From assembly GCA_011048855.1 (NCBI GenBank), contig DSCZ01000026.1, positions 1 to 15,899 of the forward strand: DNA of 15,899 bases. The letters are read 5' to 3'. Positions 15,096 through 15,899 of the stretch are shown in pieces. How positions within the stretch are numbered: the stretch's first letter is position 1; each line of letters opens with the position of its first letter. A program made the position numbers and the translations under genes. Below the pieces are notes generated by a model. The model did no database searches. It was given only the letters and a program-made list of their open reading frames with translations, and was not told where the DNA came from. The DNA is from Desulfobacteraceae bacterium. GTDB taxonomy: Bacteria; Desulfobacterota; DSM-4660; Desulfatiglandales; Desulfatiglandaceae.

Positions 15096-15899
15096 TCAGA
15101 ACAAACGAAACAACAAAGGGGGACGGTCTCTGCGGTCGAGCCTGGAAAGGCCGGCCGCAGCCGCCGCCGAAATAGCCGACCTGTATTCCTGGGCGGTAAG
15201 ACGCCTGTCAAGCGGGGGAATTTTTTCAGCCGTTCCACACGGCCGATACTGGTCCATTACATTCACATAGGTTTCGGGCCCTGAGGTTTGCACCAGGAAA
15301 CTGAGAACATTCGAGGTCCCCCCGGCATCCCCGGGCATCACTAAGTGCCGAACCAGAAGACCCCTCCGCGCGATACCGTCCTTGTCCAATTCCAAAAAAC
15401 CAACCTGGCGGTGCATTTCGCTGACGGCCTCGCAGGCCCGCTCCCTGTAATCAGGGGCGGAACACAGTCGTTCAGCCCACTTTTGATCCCAGAACTTGAA
15501 ATCGGGCATATATATATCCACAACCCCGTCCAGCAGTTTCAGGGTTTCCACCGATTCATACCCCCCGCAGTTGTAAACAAGTGGAACATCCAGCCCCAGG
15601 GGAACGGCTTCAACAAGTGCTTCGAGGATCTGGGGGACGACATGGCTGGGCGTAACCAGGTTGATGTTATGGCAGCCGCTCCGAGCCAGTTGGAGCATCA
15701 TCGAGGCAAGCTCTTCACGGTCTACATCGACGCCTTCGCGGCCATGGCTGATGTCATGGTTCTGGCAAAAACAACAAAGGAGGTTGCACCCGCTGAAGAA
15801 TATCGTACCGGACCCCTTTTTCCCCACGAGGGGCGACTCCTCTCCGTAATGGGGATTGAAAGCCGCAACCCTGGCAAGTCCACCGATACCGCAAAAACC
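15096..15899 (-). CDS. PflA/PflX-like radical SAM protein, N-terminus outside window
   Basis: The minus frame is open from the right edge of the window to TGA 15098-15096: 267 codons, so the 5' end is missing. A GTG at 15827 lies inside the conserved region and is not the start, because the residues before it ('GFCGIGGLARVAAFNPHYGE') are typical of the family. 'FFSGCNLLCCFCQN' contains the CxxxCxxC motif that binds the 4Fe-4S cluster used with S-adenosylmethionine. 'YNCGGYESVETLKLLDGVVD' and 'IYMPDFKFWD' match the barrel of COG1313-type proteins (PflX, related to pyruvate formate-lyase activating enzymes). Such proteins may activate glycyl-radical enzymes, but no partner is visible and the true substrate is unknown. 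Confidence 0.9.
   Translation of the reverse strand, partial: GFCGIGGLARVAAFNPHYGEESPLVGKKGSGTIFFSGCNLLCCFCQNHDISHGREGVDVDREELASMMLQLARSGCHNINLVTPSHVVPQILEALVEAVPLGLDVPLVYNCGGYESVETLKLLDGVVDIYMPDFKFWDQKWAERLCSAPDYRERACEAVSEMHRQVGFLELDKDGIARRGLLVRHLVMPGDAGGTSNVLSFLVQTSGPETYVNVMDQYRPCGTAEKIPPLDRRLTAQEYRSAISAAAAAGLSRLDRRDRPPLLFRLF

Overview
The window is a 15.9 kb chromosomal stretch of roughly 50-55% GC. It probably comes from a Desulfobacterota-like (deltaproteobacterial) anaerobe. That assignment is an inference. It rests on the protein style: a dockerin-like 'DISGDGKTGLEE' calcium loop followed by an LQRVSG helix in a secreted repeat protein, a radical SAM enzyme of the PflA/PflX type, a short receiver protein with a Trp-rich tail, and loosely packed small operons. 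No rRNA, tRNA, CRISPR array, prophage, transposase or plasmid gene was seen.

Layout. (1) 1-2275, minus: the N-terminal 758 codons of a large secreted protein whose C-terminus lies outside the window. It has a signal peptide, a beta-rich possibly cohesin-like region, a dockerin-like Ca loop, two divergent bacterial repeats and at least two and a third 63-residue InlB-type B-repeats. (2) 2548-2985, minus: a small flavin split-barrel (PNPOx-like) protein, divergent from (3) 3267-7010, plus: a probable two-gene operon of an SDR/DUF2867 oxidoreductase and a RecD2-type helicase. (4) 7017-9598, minus: a bacterial eRF1-like (baeRF) protein, an ImmA/IrrE-type metallopeptidase with no adjacent HTH partner, and an exported NifX/NifB-domain protein. 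(5) 9599-10034: a 436-base gap holding a REP-like palindrome and a candidate promoter. (6) 10035-10796, plus: a ribose-5-phosphate isomerase B with a mycobacterial-type active site and an unexplained C-terminal domain of about 75 residues. (7) 10874-12205, minus: an unrecognised membrane protein whose strong start site and transmembrane helix lie in a different frame from its body, indicating a one-base frameshift. (8) 12335-15084, plus: an AI-2E-family membrane protein, a single-domain response regulator and class I fructose-1,6-bisphosphatase. (9) 15096-15899, minus: a PflA/PflX-like radical SAM enzyme whose N-terminus is outside the window.

Most genes look like ordinary housekeeping or accessory functions. 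RpiB and Fbp belong to sugar-phosphate metabolism (pentose phosphate pathway and gluconeogenesis), but nothing shows that they share an operon. I see no convincing new multi-gene system. The points most worth checking are the frameshifted membrane protein, the RpiB fusion, the exported NifX-like protein, and the partly homogenised tandem repeats of the secreted protein. Three convergent gene pairs end within 6 to 77 bases of each other without visible intrinsic terminators.
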